A stretch of 64,000 bases of DNA, from NCBI RefSeq assembly GCF_900142375.1, contig NZ_FRAR01000020.1, positions 54,067 through 118,066 on the forward strand, read 5' to 3'. This document shows, in pieces, positions 27,334 to 36,240 of this stretch (its first letter is position 1; each line of letters starts with the position of its first letter). The notes below the pieces were generated by a model. That model ran no database searches. It was not told the origin of the DNA and saw only the letters and a program-made list of their open reading frames with translations. Both the position numbers and the translations under genes were made by a program. The DNA comes from Desulforamulus aeronauticus DSM 10349. GTDB taxonomy: Bacteria > Bacillota > Desulfotomaculia > Desulfotomaculales > Desulfotomaculaceae.

Positions 27334-27380
27334 AAAAGGCACCTGTTAAACCCTGCAGATGGGGTTATCAGGTGCCTTTT
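27334..27380. terminator. Terminator, copy 1 of a duplicated sequence
   Basis: AAAAGGCACCTG pairs with CAGGTGCCTTTT, with inner AACCC/GGGTT. Almost the same arms and flanks occur at 41398-41446. It lies at the 3' ends of converging genes. Confidence 0.75.
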
Positions 27381-27454
27381 ATTGCCGGGAAATCTTTCCA
27401 AAGCGTTCGGATTGTAGATGGCTGTGGCCTGCAAGCTAGCTGGTTATAAGTCTG

Positions 27455-27703
27455 TTAGCGTTTCAGTGTTGGACTAGATTTTTGAATTCCTAATAAGTCC
27501 TCTATTCTTTCGTTCATGTAAATATAGGAATCATAAACTCCTTGATTATAGAATTCAGAGGCTAACTTTTCTATGAAAAAATCTAAAATAAGCCCAGCAG
27601 CCAAATCTCCTAAATCTTCGTCTCTTTCCTTTTGAAAATAGGTTTTAATTTCAGAAATCAGATACTGTCTGCTCTCGTTATTTAATTTAATTATTTCTTT
27701 CAA
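27455..27703 (-). CDS. DUF2164 family protein
   Basis: About 82 residues. 'IKTYFQKERDEDLGDLAAGL' and 'ILDFFIEKLASEFYNQGVYD' match the DUF2164 pattern (YF..E.DE..GDLAA..LLDF...YNQGV). The function of the family is unknown. GTG 27715 is in frame, but AAGGTGG overlaps it and is well spaced for TTG 27703, which also gives the usual family N terminus. It is a soluble single gene. Confidence 0.8.
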   Translation of the reverse strand: MKEIIKLNNESRQYLISEIKTYFQKERDEDLGDLAAGLILDFFIEKLASEFYNQGVYDSYIYMNERIEDLLGIQKSSPTLKR

Positions 27704-27814
27704 ATCAATTCCCACCTTTAAAAAATTATCCTTACTTATAGTACATCAATGATCATAGATAAGACAAATGTTATCCTCCCCAATTAACCTACTAAGAAAT
27801 AGCGAGCTAACAGG

Positions 27815-27850
27815 CCAATCACCACTCCAATCACCACTCCAATCACAACA
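27815..27850. repeat. 12-bp tandem repeat, three units
   Basis: CCAATCACCACT occurs twice in tandem and a third, changed copy (CCAATCACAACA) follows. On the minus strand it lies in an open frame encoding VVIG repeats that has no usable start codon, perhaps a remnant of a membrane protein gene. The rest of 27716-27970 shows nothing I can identify. Confidence 0.5.
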
Positions 27851-27970
27851 GAAGGAAGAAATGCATTGATTATTTTAATTGTACGGATAAAATGGTATAC
27901 GTTAAGATAGCGTTGCCAAAAACGGATATTATAGTTATACTAATTAGTACTAAAACATTGCTAACAACCA

Positions 27971-28250
27971 GGAAGAAGAATAGTAGGTATCAGAGACGTT
28001 ACCACAGAGAGTCGGCAATTGGTGTGAGCCGATGTGCGTCTGATACAGAATGGGCTTCAGAGTTGCTTTGCAGAACCACGTAATTTACGTTCAGTAGGTA
28101 AAGCCGGAATGGTCTCACCGTTATCAGGAGACAGGCATGGCATGAAAAATTTTATGCTCTGTGCCTACTAAAGTGCGTCGAATAGCAAGTTCGACGAAAT
28201 AGGGTGGCAACACGGTCCCACGTCCCTAACCGGATGTGGGATTTTTTTAT
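27971..28250 (+). ncRNA. T-box leader, tryptophan specifier
   Basis: Stem I closes with GAAG (27975-27978) and CTTC (28055-28058). The specifier bulge on its 3' side reads AGAATGGG, with TGG (Trp) at 28051-28053. The AGAGAGTCGG loop element follows GTATCAGAGACG. The T-box bulge is AGGGTGGCAACACGG at 28201-28215. The terminator is TCCCACGTCC/GGATGTGGGA followed by seven T. Uncharged tRNA-Trp would favour read-through into trpS. Confidence 0.92.
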
Positions 28251-28268
28251 TTTTTAAGGGAGGTGGTA

Positions 28269-28307
28269 GTGCGTGAGCGATGGTTGGTGGTGGCGTTTTA
28301 TAAATAA
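28269..28307 (+). CDS. Possible 12-codon leader ORF
   Basis: GTG 28269 lies 5 nt after GGAGG and the frame reads VRERWLVVAFYK then TAA. It is located between the T-box terminator and trpS and includes one Trp codon. It may be a chance frame. No homologue can be claimed at this length. Confidence 0.25.
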   Translation: MRERWLVVAFYK

Positions 28308-28333
28308 AGAAAACGTATGGAGGCATGTTGACA

Positions 28334-29347
28334 ATGACGGAAAAAAGACAAATCAAAGATCGGGTTCTTACCGGCGACCGCACTACCGGAAAATTGCATC
28401 TAGGACATTATGTTGGTAGCCTTAAGAAGCGTGTGGAAATGCAGGATAAATATGAAACCTTTGTCCTGTTAGCCGACGTACAGGCATTAACAACTCATTT
28501 TGATCAACCTCAGCAAATCCAGAAAAATGTTAGGCAAATTACGGAAGACTATTTAGCAGTTGGCATCGACCCGGAGAAAGCAGTTGTATTCGTGCAGTCC
28601 CTAATTCCAGAAATTGCAGAGCTTACAATCTACTTCTCTATGTTTGTTACTGTAAATTCGTTACGACACAACCCAACGATCAAGTCTGAAGCGGCTGAAC
28701 GTGGTTATAAGGATTTGTACTATGGATTTCTTGGCTATCCTGTCAGTCAGGCAGCCGATATTTCTTTTTGTAAGGCAACTTTAGTTCCCGTGGGGGAGGA
28801 CCAAATTCCTCACATTGAACAGACTAGAAAAATCGTGCGCCGGTTTAACGAATTGTATAAACCCATCCTTGTTGAGCCCAAGGCCGTTGTAGGAGAAATA
28901 CCCAGGTTGCAGGGTCTGGATGGAAAGTCTAAAATGAGTAAAAGCATGGACAATGCTATTTATTTGGATTCATCACAGGAAGAGGTTATGCAGAAAATAC
29001 GAAAGGCTCTAACAGATCCCGCTCGTATTCGAAAAGATGATCCGGGTCACCCCGAGATATGTCCTATCTTCTCTTACCATGAGGCTTTCTCTAAGGAAAC
29101 TTCAAATGAGATACTTGAAAGCTGCAAAGCCGGTAAGATTGGTTGTGTAGAGTGTAAACAGTTAATTGCTGGCCGAATTAATGTAATGATGGAACCCATG
29201 CGGGAACGTCGCCAGATATATCGTTCCAGACCTTCTCTGATAGACGAGATTTTACTTGCTGGAACTCAAAGGGCTAAAGGTATTGCAGAAGAAACTATGA
29301 AAGAAGTCCGAGAAGCCATGGGTATTAATTACTTTTATAATCGATAA
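28334..29347 (+). CDS. trpS: Tryptophanyl-tRNA synthetase
   Basis: This class I synthetase of about 337 residues charges tRNA-Trp. The HIGH-type motif is 'KLHLGHYVG' near residue 20 and the KMSKS motif is 'GKSKMSKSMDNAI' near 200. 'VPVGEDQIPHIE' is also typical. ATG 28325 is only 1 nt from GGAGG, so ATG 28334 is preferred. It is a single gene under T-box control with a Trp specifier, consistent with its product, and ends at a terminator. Confidence 0.96.
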   Translation: MTEKRQIKDRVLTGDRTTGKLHLGHYVGSLKKRVEMQDKYETFVLLADVQALTTHFDQPQQIQKNVRQITEDYLAVGIDPEKAVVFVQSLIPEIAELTIYFSMFVTVNSLRHNPTIKSEAAERGYKDLYYGFLGYPVSQAADISFCKATLVPVGEDQIPHIEQTRKIVRRFNELYKPILVEPKAVVGEIPRLQGLDGKSKMSKSMDNAIYLDSSQEEVMQKIRKALTDPARIRKDDPGHPEICPIFSYHEAFSKETSNEILESCKAGKIGCVECKQLIAGRINVMMEPMRERRQIYRSRPSLIDEILLAGTQRAKGIAEETMKEVREAMGINYFYNR

Positions 29348-29360
29348 ATTTATTCAATTT

Positions 29361-29388
29361 TGCCCTTCTGTTCTAAAGAAGGGCATTT
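29361..29388 (+). terminator. trpS terminator
   Basis: GCCCTTCT pairs with AGAAGGGC and ATTTTAA follows. Confidence 0.75.
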
Positions 29389-29444
29389 TAATTGAGAAAA
29401 TATTAAAGATAGTACTAGCTAATGAATGTACCTAACTGGCAAAC

Positions 29445-29479
29445 AAAAAAGAGTGGTCAAGTTTAGGGTAGCCACTCTT
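29445..29479 (-). terminator. Terminator of the EamA transporter gene
   Basis: On the minus strand AAGAGTGG pairs with CCACTCTT and six T follow. It lies just past the end of the transporter gene. Confidence 0.7.
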
Positions 29480-29496
29480 GTAAGAAATAGCATGTT

Positions 29497-30417
29497 TTAT
29501 TTGTTTACTATAATTTTCTCCTTCAAAATCGCATTTGGTTTTCTCTCTGAAATGTACAGCCCTACCAAGGTGAGAAATGCTCCTCCTAAAGCTACCTCTG
29601 TGATTTTCTCTTGAAGAATAAGGGAGGCCGCCACAATTGTAATCACAGGGACAATATAAATATATACACTTGTTTTTACGGCACCCAAAACCCCTACAGT
29701 CCAATTCCAACTGACAAAGCACAATGCGGAAGCTCCGAATCCTAAGTATAAAAGGTTAAATAAATTAGGTAAAATTGTCAATTTATCAAAAACTAAGTTG
29801 AATTCCAAAAGGAATAGCGCGGGTATCATAAAAAGCAGTCCGTAGAAAAATACCCTGCGAGTGCAACCAATGGTATGATAGCCGAGCTTGCTTATTTTGC
29901 GCATCAAAACGGAATAGGCTGCCCAAACGATTGATGCGAAGGCAGCTAATATGTCCCCGATTGGGTTTAGCTTTAAAAGAAAACTGCCGTTAAACCCAAT
30001 TAACATAATTCCTATGATAGCGATAACAAAGCCTGCAAAAAATTGTGGATGCAGTCTTTCGCCCTCTAAAAAGAAGTGTGCTAAGACTGCTGTAAAAAAC
30101 GGCGCAATGGAAACAATCACACCGACATTGGAGGCAAGGGTGTAGGTAAGGGCGATATTTTCCAGTAAAAAATACAAAGTAACACCACAAAGCCCTGCCG
30201 CGATAAAAAGCAACTCCTCGTTTAAAGCTCTTATCTTTAATCGACGTGGATACACAAGTAGTAGTGTAATGTAGCCAATGATAAATCGAAAGAAGAGTAT
30301 TTCGAGGGGTGAAAAATCAGTCAATAGTATTTTGGTAGATATAAAGGTTGTCCCCCAAATTAGAATGGTAACGAAGGCCAACAGGTGTCCGGTAGCGATC
30401 CTGCGGTCATCCATCAT
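29497..30417 (-). CDS. EamA/DMT family exporter
   Basis: This protein of about 306 residues has ten predicted membrane helices in two EamA repeats. The N-terminal '[15 protein letters not shown]' and '[16 protein letters not shown]' are typical of drug/metabolite transporters such as amino-acid or threonine exporters. The substrate is unknown. Its ATG overlaps the stop of the upstream AraC gene, and GGAGG sits inside that gene's end, so the two are translated together. Confidence 0.88.
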   Translation of the reverse strand: MMDDRRIATGHLLAFVTILIWGTTFISTKILLTDFSPLEILFFRFIIGYITLLLVYPRRLKIRALNEELLFIAAGLCGVTLYFLLENIALTYTLASNVGVIVSIAPFFTAVLAHFFLEGERLHPQFFAGFVIAIIGIMLIGFNGSFLLKLNPIGDILAAFASIVWAAYSVLMRKISKLGYHTIGCTRRVFFYGLLFMIPALFLLEFNLVFDKLTILPNLFNLLYLGFGASALCFVSWNWTVGVLGAVKTSVYIYIVPVITIVAASLILQEKITEVALGGAFLTLVGLYISERKPNAILKEKIIVNK

Positions 30418-31268
30418 CAATCCTCCGAACCCTTCGACAGCCGCGATTCTATCTCGTCTACAAATATCCTCATATATTGTTTAGGTGTTAAACCAATCAG
30501 CTTTTTAAAAAAGTTTGAAAAATGGCTTTGGTCGCTAAAGCCTGTTTGAAAGGCAACATCGATGGGCGGGGTGCCTTGTTCCAAAAGTTTTTTTGCATTA
30601 CCGATACGAATTGTTTCAAGATAACTGTAGGGTGAGATTCCTTTTTGCTTGGTAAAAGACCGCAGTAAGTGGTATTTGCTTAATCCCGTTAAGGCACTCA
30701 AGTAATTCAGCGTAATTGTTTTGGCATAGTTTGACTCTAAATAATCGCAGACAGTTTTGATTTCAGTGGTCGGTTCCTGGGCAGCAGGGGCAGGAGCTGT
30801 ATCCGAGTATTCTTGAATAAGTTGCTCTAGAAGAAACAGAAACAGCTCTTCCTTTTTGAAATCAGGTTCTTCCTCGGTAATCTTTAGGTGCAGTTCCCGC
30901 AGGGAAGCCGCCAATTCACTGCGATAGAGAACGGCTTGGGTGAAGCGGGGCAGGTACTCCTTGCCTGTAATTTCCGCTACAGTCTGACGCATAATATCCG
31001 GCTGGATGTTAATACACCGATAGTCCAGAGTTTTTCCATCCACCTGCTCGCAAGTGTGGGGCTCCCGGGGATTAAAGATGGTAATATCTCCAGTGTTGAT
31101 AATGTATTCCTGATTTTGGCATAACAAATACCGCTGCCCCTTTTCTATAAAGCCAATAACATAATAGTCATGAAAATGGTTGGGAAACTTTTGCATAATG
31201 CCTTCAAAGCGATAAGCTTCTATTTTTAAATCCTTATCAAAGCAGACCGTTCGGACTTCATTAGCCAT
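30417..31268 (-). CDS. AraC family transcriptional regulator
   Basis: About 283 residues. The N-terminal cupin-like sensor (AraC_binding: '[20 protein letters not shown]' and '[15 protein letters not shown]') is joined to a C-terminal pair of HTH motifs ('[18 protein letters not shown]' and '[18 protein letters not shown]'). The frame extends to 31313, but AAGGAG places the start at ATG 31268. It forms an operon with the EamA exporter and probably controls it in response to the exported compound. Confidence 0.92.
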   Translation of the reverse strand: MANEVRTVCFDKDLKIEAYRFEGIMQKFPNHFHDYYVIGFIEKGQRYLLCQNQEYIINTGDITIFNPREPHTCEQVDGKTLDYRCINIQPDIMRQTVAEITGKEYLPRFTQAVLYRSELAASLRELHLKITEEEPDFKKEELFLFLLEQLIQEYSDTAPAPAAQEPTTEIKTVCDYLESNYAKTITLNYLSALTGLSKYHLLRSFTKQKGISPYSYLETIRIGNAKKLLEQGTPPIDVAFQTGFSDQSHFSNFFKKLIGLTPKQYMRIFVDEIESRLSKGSED

Positions 31269-31427
31269 TTGAGCAATTCTCCTTTTTCGTTCATTTAGTA
31301 GTAAGCATATCATAGAGATAAGGACAGTTCTTGAATGATGTTGCTCAAATACAGCTTAACTATTGCCGATTCTCAAATAAAAATACCAGGGTGATAATAC
31401 ACCCCGGCATGTTTTTAAGGTATTTTA

Positions 31428-32162
31428 TTACTCAACCTTACGGTAGGCATATAATCCTAGGGCAATGAAAAGACACAGATAAATTAATTGCAGGGTGGGG
31501 GCATACCAGGCGAATTCCTGACCCAGGGCGAGGGAACGCAATCCCTGGCTGGCGGGGGTCAATGGCAATAGCTTAATGAAGAACTGTAACAGCGGAGACG
31601 TGTGCTCCGGAGAAAAAAAGGTACCTCCAAGAAAGATCATCGGGGTGATGACAAAACTATTGAATCGGGCCATATCCGGGTGTGATTGTATCTTAAGGGC
31701 GACTAAAAATCCTAGACTGGCAAATACCAGGCAGTTTAACAGGGCTAATGTAATAAAAGCTAAACTAATTTTAAATTTGGCACCGAAAAGAAAAGCCACC
31801 ACCAAAAGTAACAGGCCCACATACATGCCTCTCAGAGCCCCGGCCAGGATTTTACCGGCAGCAAAGGAAAAAAGAGTTATGGGGGATACCAGATATTCTT
31901 CTAGGGTCTTATCGTAGAGGCGGGCAATGGATAGCGGTGTGGCTACCGAGTTGAAGCTGGCATTCATGGTACTTAAGGCGAGAATGCCTGGTACAATGAA
32001 ATCAATGTATTGTACCCCGTCCATAGTAACGACTCTGCCCAAGCCCCAGCCAAAGGCGATTAGATAAAGTAGCGGTGACACCAGGGAACTGGCGGTAATG
32101 GACCAAATTCTTCTTTTGAAAAATAGATACTCTCGCCACAAAACTGCCAGCATACCATTCAA
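31428..32162 (-). CDS. ABC-2 type transporter permease
   Basis: This 244-residue protein has six membrane segments and ABC-2 features ('WREYLFFKRRIWSITAS', 'IDFIVPGILALSTMNASF', 'FFIKLLPLTPASQGLRSLAL'). It resembles NodJ/DrrB-like exporters. It overlaps the ATPase gene by 4 nt (ATGA type). It is the distal gene of a run starting with cbiL behind the cobalamin riboswitch, but whether transcription reaches it is not shown. Confidence 0.88.
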   Translation of the reverse strand: MNGMLAVLWREYLFFKRRIWSITASSLVSPLLYLIAFGWGLGRVVTMDGVQYIDFIVPGILALSTMNASFNSVATPLSIARLYDKTLEEYLVSPITLFSFAAGKILAGALRGMYVGLLLLVVAFLFGAKFKISLAFITLALLNCLVFASLGFLVALKIQSHPDMARFNSFVITPMIFLGGTFFSPEHTSPLLQFFIKLLPLTPASQGLRSLALGQEFAWYAPTLQLIYLCLFIALGLYAYRKVE

Positions 32163-33001
32163 TTTATATCCACCTTTTCTTCTGTCATTTTTACAAAAAC
32201 ATCTTCCAGAGAGGTTTGCCGGATGGTGAACTCTTCTTTTAATCCGGAGACGAATTGCAAAGCCTGGGCTTGTTCCTGAAAAAAGTGCAGTATTGTTTTA
32301 TCCTGGACAAATCTCTCCACCACCACAGGACCCACCACATCACGCAGGTTCTCTATGCTGCCGGTCATAATCAGCCGGCCTTTTTTTAATAAGCCAATTC
32401 TGGAACAAAGATGTTCTGCTTCTTCGAGATAGTGGGTGGTTAATAAAATAGTGATGCCGCGAGTATTTAAGGACTTAATTAAATCCCAGACCCTGCGACG
32501 GGAAAAAACATCTAAGCCTACGGTGGGCTCATCCAGCAACAATAATTGGGGGCTATGCATCAGGGCACGAATGATTAAGACTTTGCGCTTCATGCCACCG
32601 GAAAGAGTGTTAACCAGTGTTTGACGCTTATCCGTCAAATCGGCGAACTCCAACAATTCCGTAATCTTGTCCGCTATGGCACTTCTTTTCATGCCATACA
32701 AGATGCCATGCAGGTAAAGGTTTTCTGCTACGGTTAATTCTGGTTCCAGATTTATATGTTGGGGTACCAGGCCGATTTGGGATTTGTAGGAGGGATTATG
32801 GCGACTGACAAGCTGGCCGTTAATGGTGATGTTGCCGGCAGTGGGGATGGTGAGGGCAGTAAGCATACGGATGGTAGTTGTTTTACCCGCCCCATTTGGT
32901 CCCAGTAAGCCAAAAAATTCACCATTGGCAATATGCAAGGACAGTTTATCTACGGAAAGGGTCTCTTGGTATTTTTTGGTTACTTCATTTAGCACAATCA
33001 A
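32159..33001 (-). CDS. ABC-2 type transporter ATPase
   Basis: This 280-residue ATPase has Walker A 'GPNGAGKTTTIRML' near residue 37, signature 'LSGGMKRKVLIIRAL' near 135 and Walker B 'LLLLDEPTVGLD', then the H-loop 'LTTHYLEEAEHLC'. The C-terminal extension ('RQTSLEDVFVKMTEE') is typical of DrrA/NodI-like exporters. TTG 33001 has AAGAGG 8 nt upstream. It powers the permease encoded next. The exported molecule is unknown. Confidence 0.9.
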   Translation of the reverse strand: MIVLNEVTKKYQETLSVDKLSLHIANGEFFGLLGPNGAGKTTTIRMLTALTIPTAGNITINGQLVSRHNPSYKSQIGLVPQHINLEPELTVAENLYLHGILYGMKRSAIADKITELLEFADLTDKRQTLVNTLSGGMKRKVLIIRALMHSPQLLLLDEPTVGLDVFSRRRVWDLIKSLNTRGITILLTTHYLEEAEHLCSRIGLLKKGRLIMTGSIENLRDVVGPVVVERFVQDKTILHFFQEQAQALQFVSGLKEEFTIRQTSLEDVFVKMTEEKVDIN

Positions 33002-33044
33002 TTTGCCAGCCTCTTTTCCATGAAACTACCCACCCCACTGTTTT

Positions 33045-34460
33045 CTAAAGCTGTTGCAGTCTGTTTAACGCTGCCAATGCTTCCTGGACGGAGACAGTGG
33101 TAGAGGGATTAAACTGTTTCTGTTGATCCAAGGTAAGAACCTGATTTTTTACTATTAATTCGACAATTCTAGGTTTTTCACACAGGCTAATATCTTTAAT
33201 AGTAACGTCCGTTGCTGTATCCTTTAAGTCTGCCAACAGAAACAATACCTGACTTAATTCATCTCGAGTGACGGCCCTGTCAGGCTCAAATTTATTTCCC
33301 GCCCCTTCCAGATAACCAGCTTGAACAGCGGTTTCAATATAATTAAATGCAGGGTGGTCCAAGGCGACATCAACAAAGCTGCCGTATAGGTGTCCACTGG
33401 TTCTATTATAATGCTTGGAGGTGGGGGAGAAAAACTCCTTGTGCTTATATTTTACCACCATCTCTGCCAGTTCTTGACGGCTTAGCGTAGTCTGCTGCGG
33501 TAATTGGGTAAATTTATCAAAAGCCTCCGGGTAAAGCATTCTAGCAAGTTGCTTAGCCCCCAGGGCTAGGCGGAAGGTTGGGCTAGAAACCAGCTTCTCA
33601 TCGACATTATAAATCTGGTTTTCCTGCACCGCCTTAATCTCGTTAAAAGCTGGCCTGATTTTTATCGACGCAGGGGATCCACCGGCGTTCATGGCACCAC
33701 TTTGGGCAATATAAACATCAATTTCTGCTGCCCGGGCCAGAATTTTTTCTACTCCGTAGGAAGCAATACTACTTTCTTTGCTGACTGCCTTTGCATCAGC
33801 AGCTACATTAATGCCGCCGGCTAGCTGGAGGAGGTTGGCCGGTATACTATCGGGAGTAATAGTGCGGTATTCTGTTTCGGTGGATTCAAAAAACACCCTT
33901 TTCTTTGGTGAAATGTTTGCGGTTTCTTGCTGAATCTCATCTAACTGCTGGTGAAACTGCTTAAGTTTCTCCTCTGCCACCGTTTCTTTACCGGTTAGCA
34001 GGGCCAGTTTTCGGATGTAATCATCAAAGCGGCTAAAGTTTTCTGGATATAAACAAACCACGTTAATGTTGGCATTCTCCAGAGCCTTGACAAAGTCCGG
34101 CTTACTTTTTTGGATAAAAGGACGTATCAGTACTAAATCTGGTTGTTGAGCTAAAATTTTCTCGGGGTCGCCGTTGTAGTCGAAGGCTGGTTTTTTGACA
34201 GAGGCTGGGGGATAGGTTTCCTTGCTGCTGACACCGATGATTTCCTGCTCCAAACCCAGGTCAAACAAGTTCTCCGTATGTGCTGAATATAAAGAAATAA
34301 TTCGCTTGGCTGGCTGTTGCAAGACGATGGTTTTACCTAGATCATCCACCACCTGGATTTTTCCCTCCTGGGGAGCAGAGGTAGTAGGACTGCTGCCACA
34401 GCCGGCTAATGCCAGAGCCAACAGTAACGAGAACATAAGGACGATTATTTTTCTTATCAT
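33045..34460 (-). CDS. Cobalamin/iron-complex-type binding lipoprotein fused to SLH repeats
   Basis: In this 471-residue protein the signal peptide ends in lipobox LAGC (Cys21). Residues about 35-300 form a BtuF/FecB-type binding domain ('VVDDLGKTIVLQQPAKRII', 'GVSSKETYPPASVKKPA', 'AGGINVAADAKAVSKESS'). Residues about 320-471 are SLH-like repeats ('QTTLSRQELAEMVVKY', 'AVQAGYLEGAGNKFEPDRAV', 'FNPSTTVSVQEALAAL'). Lipid and SLH anchors in one binding protein are unusual. It belongs to the FecCD/FecE importer encoded upstream in the operon. Confidence 0.88.
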   Translation of the reverse strand: MIRKIIVLMFSLLLALALAGCGSSPTTSAPQEGKIQVVDDLGKTIVLQQPAKRIISLYSAHTENLFDLGLEQEIIGVSSKETYPPASVKKPAFDYNGDPEKILAQQPDLVLIRPFIQKSKPDFVKALENANINVVCLYPENFSRFDDYIRKLALLTGKETVAEEKLKQFHQQLDEIQQETANISPKKRVFFESTETEYRTITPDSIPANLLQLAGGINVAADAKAVSKESSIASYGVEKILARAAEIDVYIAQSGAMNAGGSPASIKIRPAFNEIKAVQENQIYNVDEKLVSSPTFRLALGAKQLARMLYPEAFDKFTQLPQQTTLSRQELAEMVVKYKHKEFFSPTSKHYNRTSGHLYGSFVDVALDHPAFNYIETAVQAGYLEGAGNKFEPDRAVTRDELSQVLFLLADLKDTATDVTIKDISLCEKPRIVELIVKNQVLTLDQQKQFNPSTTVSVQEALAALNRLQQL

Positions 34461-34483
34461 ATTTTTACCACTCCCTTAAAGGG

Positions 34484-34511
34484 GAAGCAAACAGTGAAAA
34501 CTGTTTGCTTC
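34484..34511 (-). terminator. Intercistronic hairpin between cbiK and the binding-protein gene
   Basis: GAAGCAAACAG and CTGTTTGCTTC are perfect 11-bp complements with a 6-nt loop. There is no T tract, so it may stabilise or process the transcript. Confidence 0.45.
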
Positions 34512-34528
34512 TATAAGAATGAATTTTG

Positions 34529-35449
34529 TTATTTGTTCAATTGATCTATGGCATCCTGAGTATGCTGGACAAAGATAGCCTGGATGGCTTCATTTTCCCC
34601 CAGCCCGTGCAAATAAGGGGTTACTGTATAACCCTCTTTTTTCAGTTGCGTTTTCCAGGAATCCTCTTCGTCACCAGCCATGTCATTGTTGGCATGATCG
34701 CCGGCTACCAGCATCAAGGGCATCAAAGTTACGTCCTGAACCTGTAGCTGTGCTAAAGATGCTTTTACCTCATCTAAAGTAGGACTACCCTCGACAGTAC
34801 CGACGATTGCCGGCAGATTAGCTTGTTTTATCGTATCATTCATCATTTGATAAGCTGTATTGGACTGATGTTCTGTTCCGTGTCCCATGAAGACGACAAT
34901 TTGTTTTTCTTGTAAGGCTGGTAGTTGCTTTTTGAGGGCATCCACGGCTACATCAAAGTCCTTGGTATTATTGGAATCAATTTGGTAACCTAACAGCGGA
35001 CGGCCCAGCACAAGTTTGTCAAAGGCTTTGTCTGCTGCAAACTTGTCTACCACCGCCTTAAGATCGTCAAATTCCTTGCCGGGTATAATATGCAGCGGCT
35101 GTACAACTACCTGTTTGTAGCCTTCCTGCTGTAGCTTTGTCAAAGCCTGTTCCGGATCATCAACCATTAGTTTATCTCGGTCGGCCAGTTTCTTGATAAT
35201 AATATCCGAGGTGAAAGCCCGGCGGGTTTGATAATCCTTAAAGGTATCTTTGATTTTGTTTTCAGTACTTTCAATGCAAGCTTTTCTGGCATCAGGATAG
35301 CTGGTGCCAAAGCTTACCACCAGAATAGCCTTTTTGTCCTGAGAGGCCGGGGGTTCCTTGGCTTGATCGTTGGTTGCGGTGCTGCCGCAGCCAGTTAGCA
35401 ACAAACCTACCAGCAGAGGCACGAGAAAGTAAAGAGCGATTTTTTTCAA
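34529..35449 (-). CDS. cbiK: Lipoprotein sirohydrochlorin cobaltochelatase (CbiK family)
   Basis: This 306-residue protein has a lipobox (LTGC, Cys21), so it should be displayed outside the membrane. The mature part is class II chelatase CbiK: 'ILVVSFGTSYPDARK' at the start, then His-bearing 'QPLHIIPGKEFDDL', 'VVFMGHGTEHQ' and 'LVAGDHANNDMAGDEEDS'. CbiK inserts Co2+ into sirohydrochlorin. An exported form is known from Desulfovibrio. TTG 35449 has AGGAGG upstream. It may handle metal or tetrapyrrole for the importer encoded beside it. Confidence 0.9.
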   Translation of the reverse strand: MKKIALYFLVPLLVGLLLTGCGSTATNDQAKEPPASQDKKAILVVSFGTSYPDARKACIESTENKIKDTFKDYQTRRAFTSDIIIKKLADRDKLMVDDPEQALTKLQQEGYKQVVVQPLHIIPGKEFDDLKAVVDKFAADKAFDKLVLGRPLLGYQIDSNNTKDFDVAVDALKKQLPALQEKQIVVFMGHGTEHQSNTAYQMMNDTIKQANLPAIVGTVEGSPTLDEVKASLAQLQVQDVTLMPLMLVAGDHANNDMAGDEEDSWKTQLKKEGYTVTPYLHGLGENEAIQAIFVQHTQDAIDQLNK

Positions 35450-35461
35450 TGGTAAGACCTC

Positions 35462-36229
35462 CTATTGTTCTATGTCAGGCAGTACAGCCAGCCCGCGAGC
35501 ACCGGCCTTAACCACCTGAACTTGAAATACTTCTCTGATTACTTCTGGCCTAAGCACCTCTTCAGAGGGGCCTTGGGCAAAAAACCTGCCCTCTTTCAGC
35601 ACAATGCTGTAGTCACAGAAATTACTAACCAGATTTAAATCATGCATGATGCAGACGACAGTAAGATTTTCTTCTTGCACCAATTTCTTTAATAATTTCA
35701 AAGATTGGATACCTTGATAGGTATCCATGTTGGCAAAGGCTTCATCCAAGAGTAGCAGTTCAGGGGTCTGAGATAAGGCTTTAGCCAGCATAACCCGTTG
35801 TTTTTCTCCACCACTTAGATGAGTAATGAGGGTACCGGCAAATTTCAAGGTATCGGTCATGGACATGTACCGCCAAACCAGCTCCATATCCCGTTCTGAC
35901 AGTGACTGCAGGCGTCCTCGATAGGGTATGCGACCCAGCATAACCATCTCCAAGCAGGTATAGGGAAAACGAATCTCCCTTTGCTGAGGTATCAAGGCTA
36001 AATTTTGGGCCAATTGCCGTAGCGGATAGGAGTGCAGGGGCTTGTTATGATAAAGCAGTTGGCCGGCGGTGGGGCTCAAACTACCGTGCATTAACTGGAG
36101 TAGAGTGGTTTTGCCGGCACCGTTAGGACCCACAATACCATAGAAATACCCTTTTTTTATTTGACAGGTGATGTTTTTTAAGATTTCCCTGGTGCCATAA
36201 GTAAAACTGATGTTTTCTAGATGAAGCAT
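35462..36229 (-). CDS. FecE/BtuD-type ABC importer ATPase
   Basis: This 255-residue ATPase has Walker A 'GPNGAGKTTLLQLM' near residue 33, signature 'LSGGEKQRVMLAKAL' near 140 and Walker B 'LLLLDEAFANMD'. It drives uptake of a metal chelate such as cobalamin, cobinamide, haem or siderophore with the FecCD permease. It is 11 bp from the permease gene. Cobalamin-riboswitch control favours a corrinoid or cobalt substrate. Confidence 0.9.
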   Translation of the reverse strand: MLHLENISFTYGTREILKNITCQIKKGYFYGIVGPNGAGKTTLLQLMHGSLSPTAGQLLYHNKPLHSYPLRQLAQNLALIPQQREIRFPYTCLEMVMLGRIPYRGRLQSLSERDMELVWRYMSMTDTLKFAGTLITHLSGGEKQRVMLAKALSQTPELLLLDEAFANMDTYQGIQSLKLLKKLVQEENLTVVCIMHDLNLVSNFCDYSIVLKEGRFFAQGPSEEVLRPEVIREVFQVQVVKAGARGLAVLPDIEQ

Positions 36230-36240
36230 GGATCAGCCCT

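Noticed and set aside
27892..28083. Plus-strand frame of 63 codons
   Set aside because: It overlaps T-box stem I and the specifier. The RNA structure explains the sequence.
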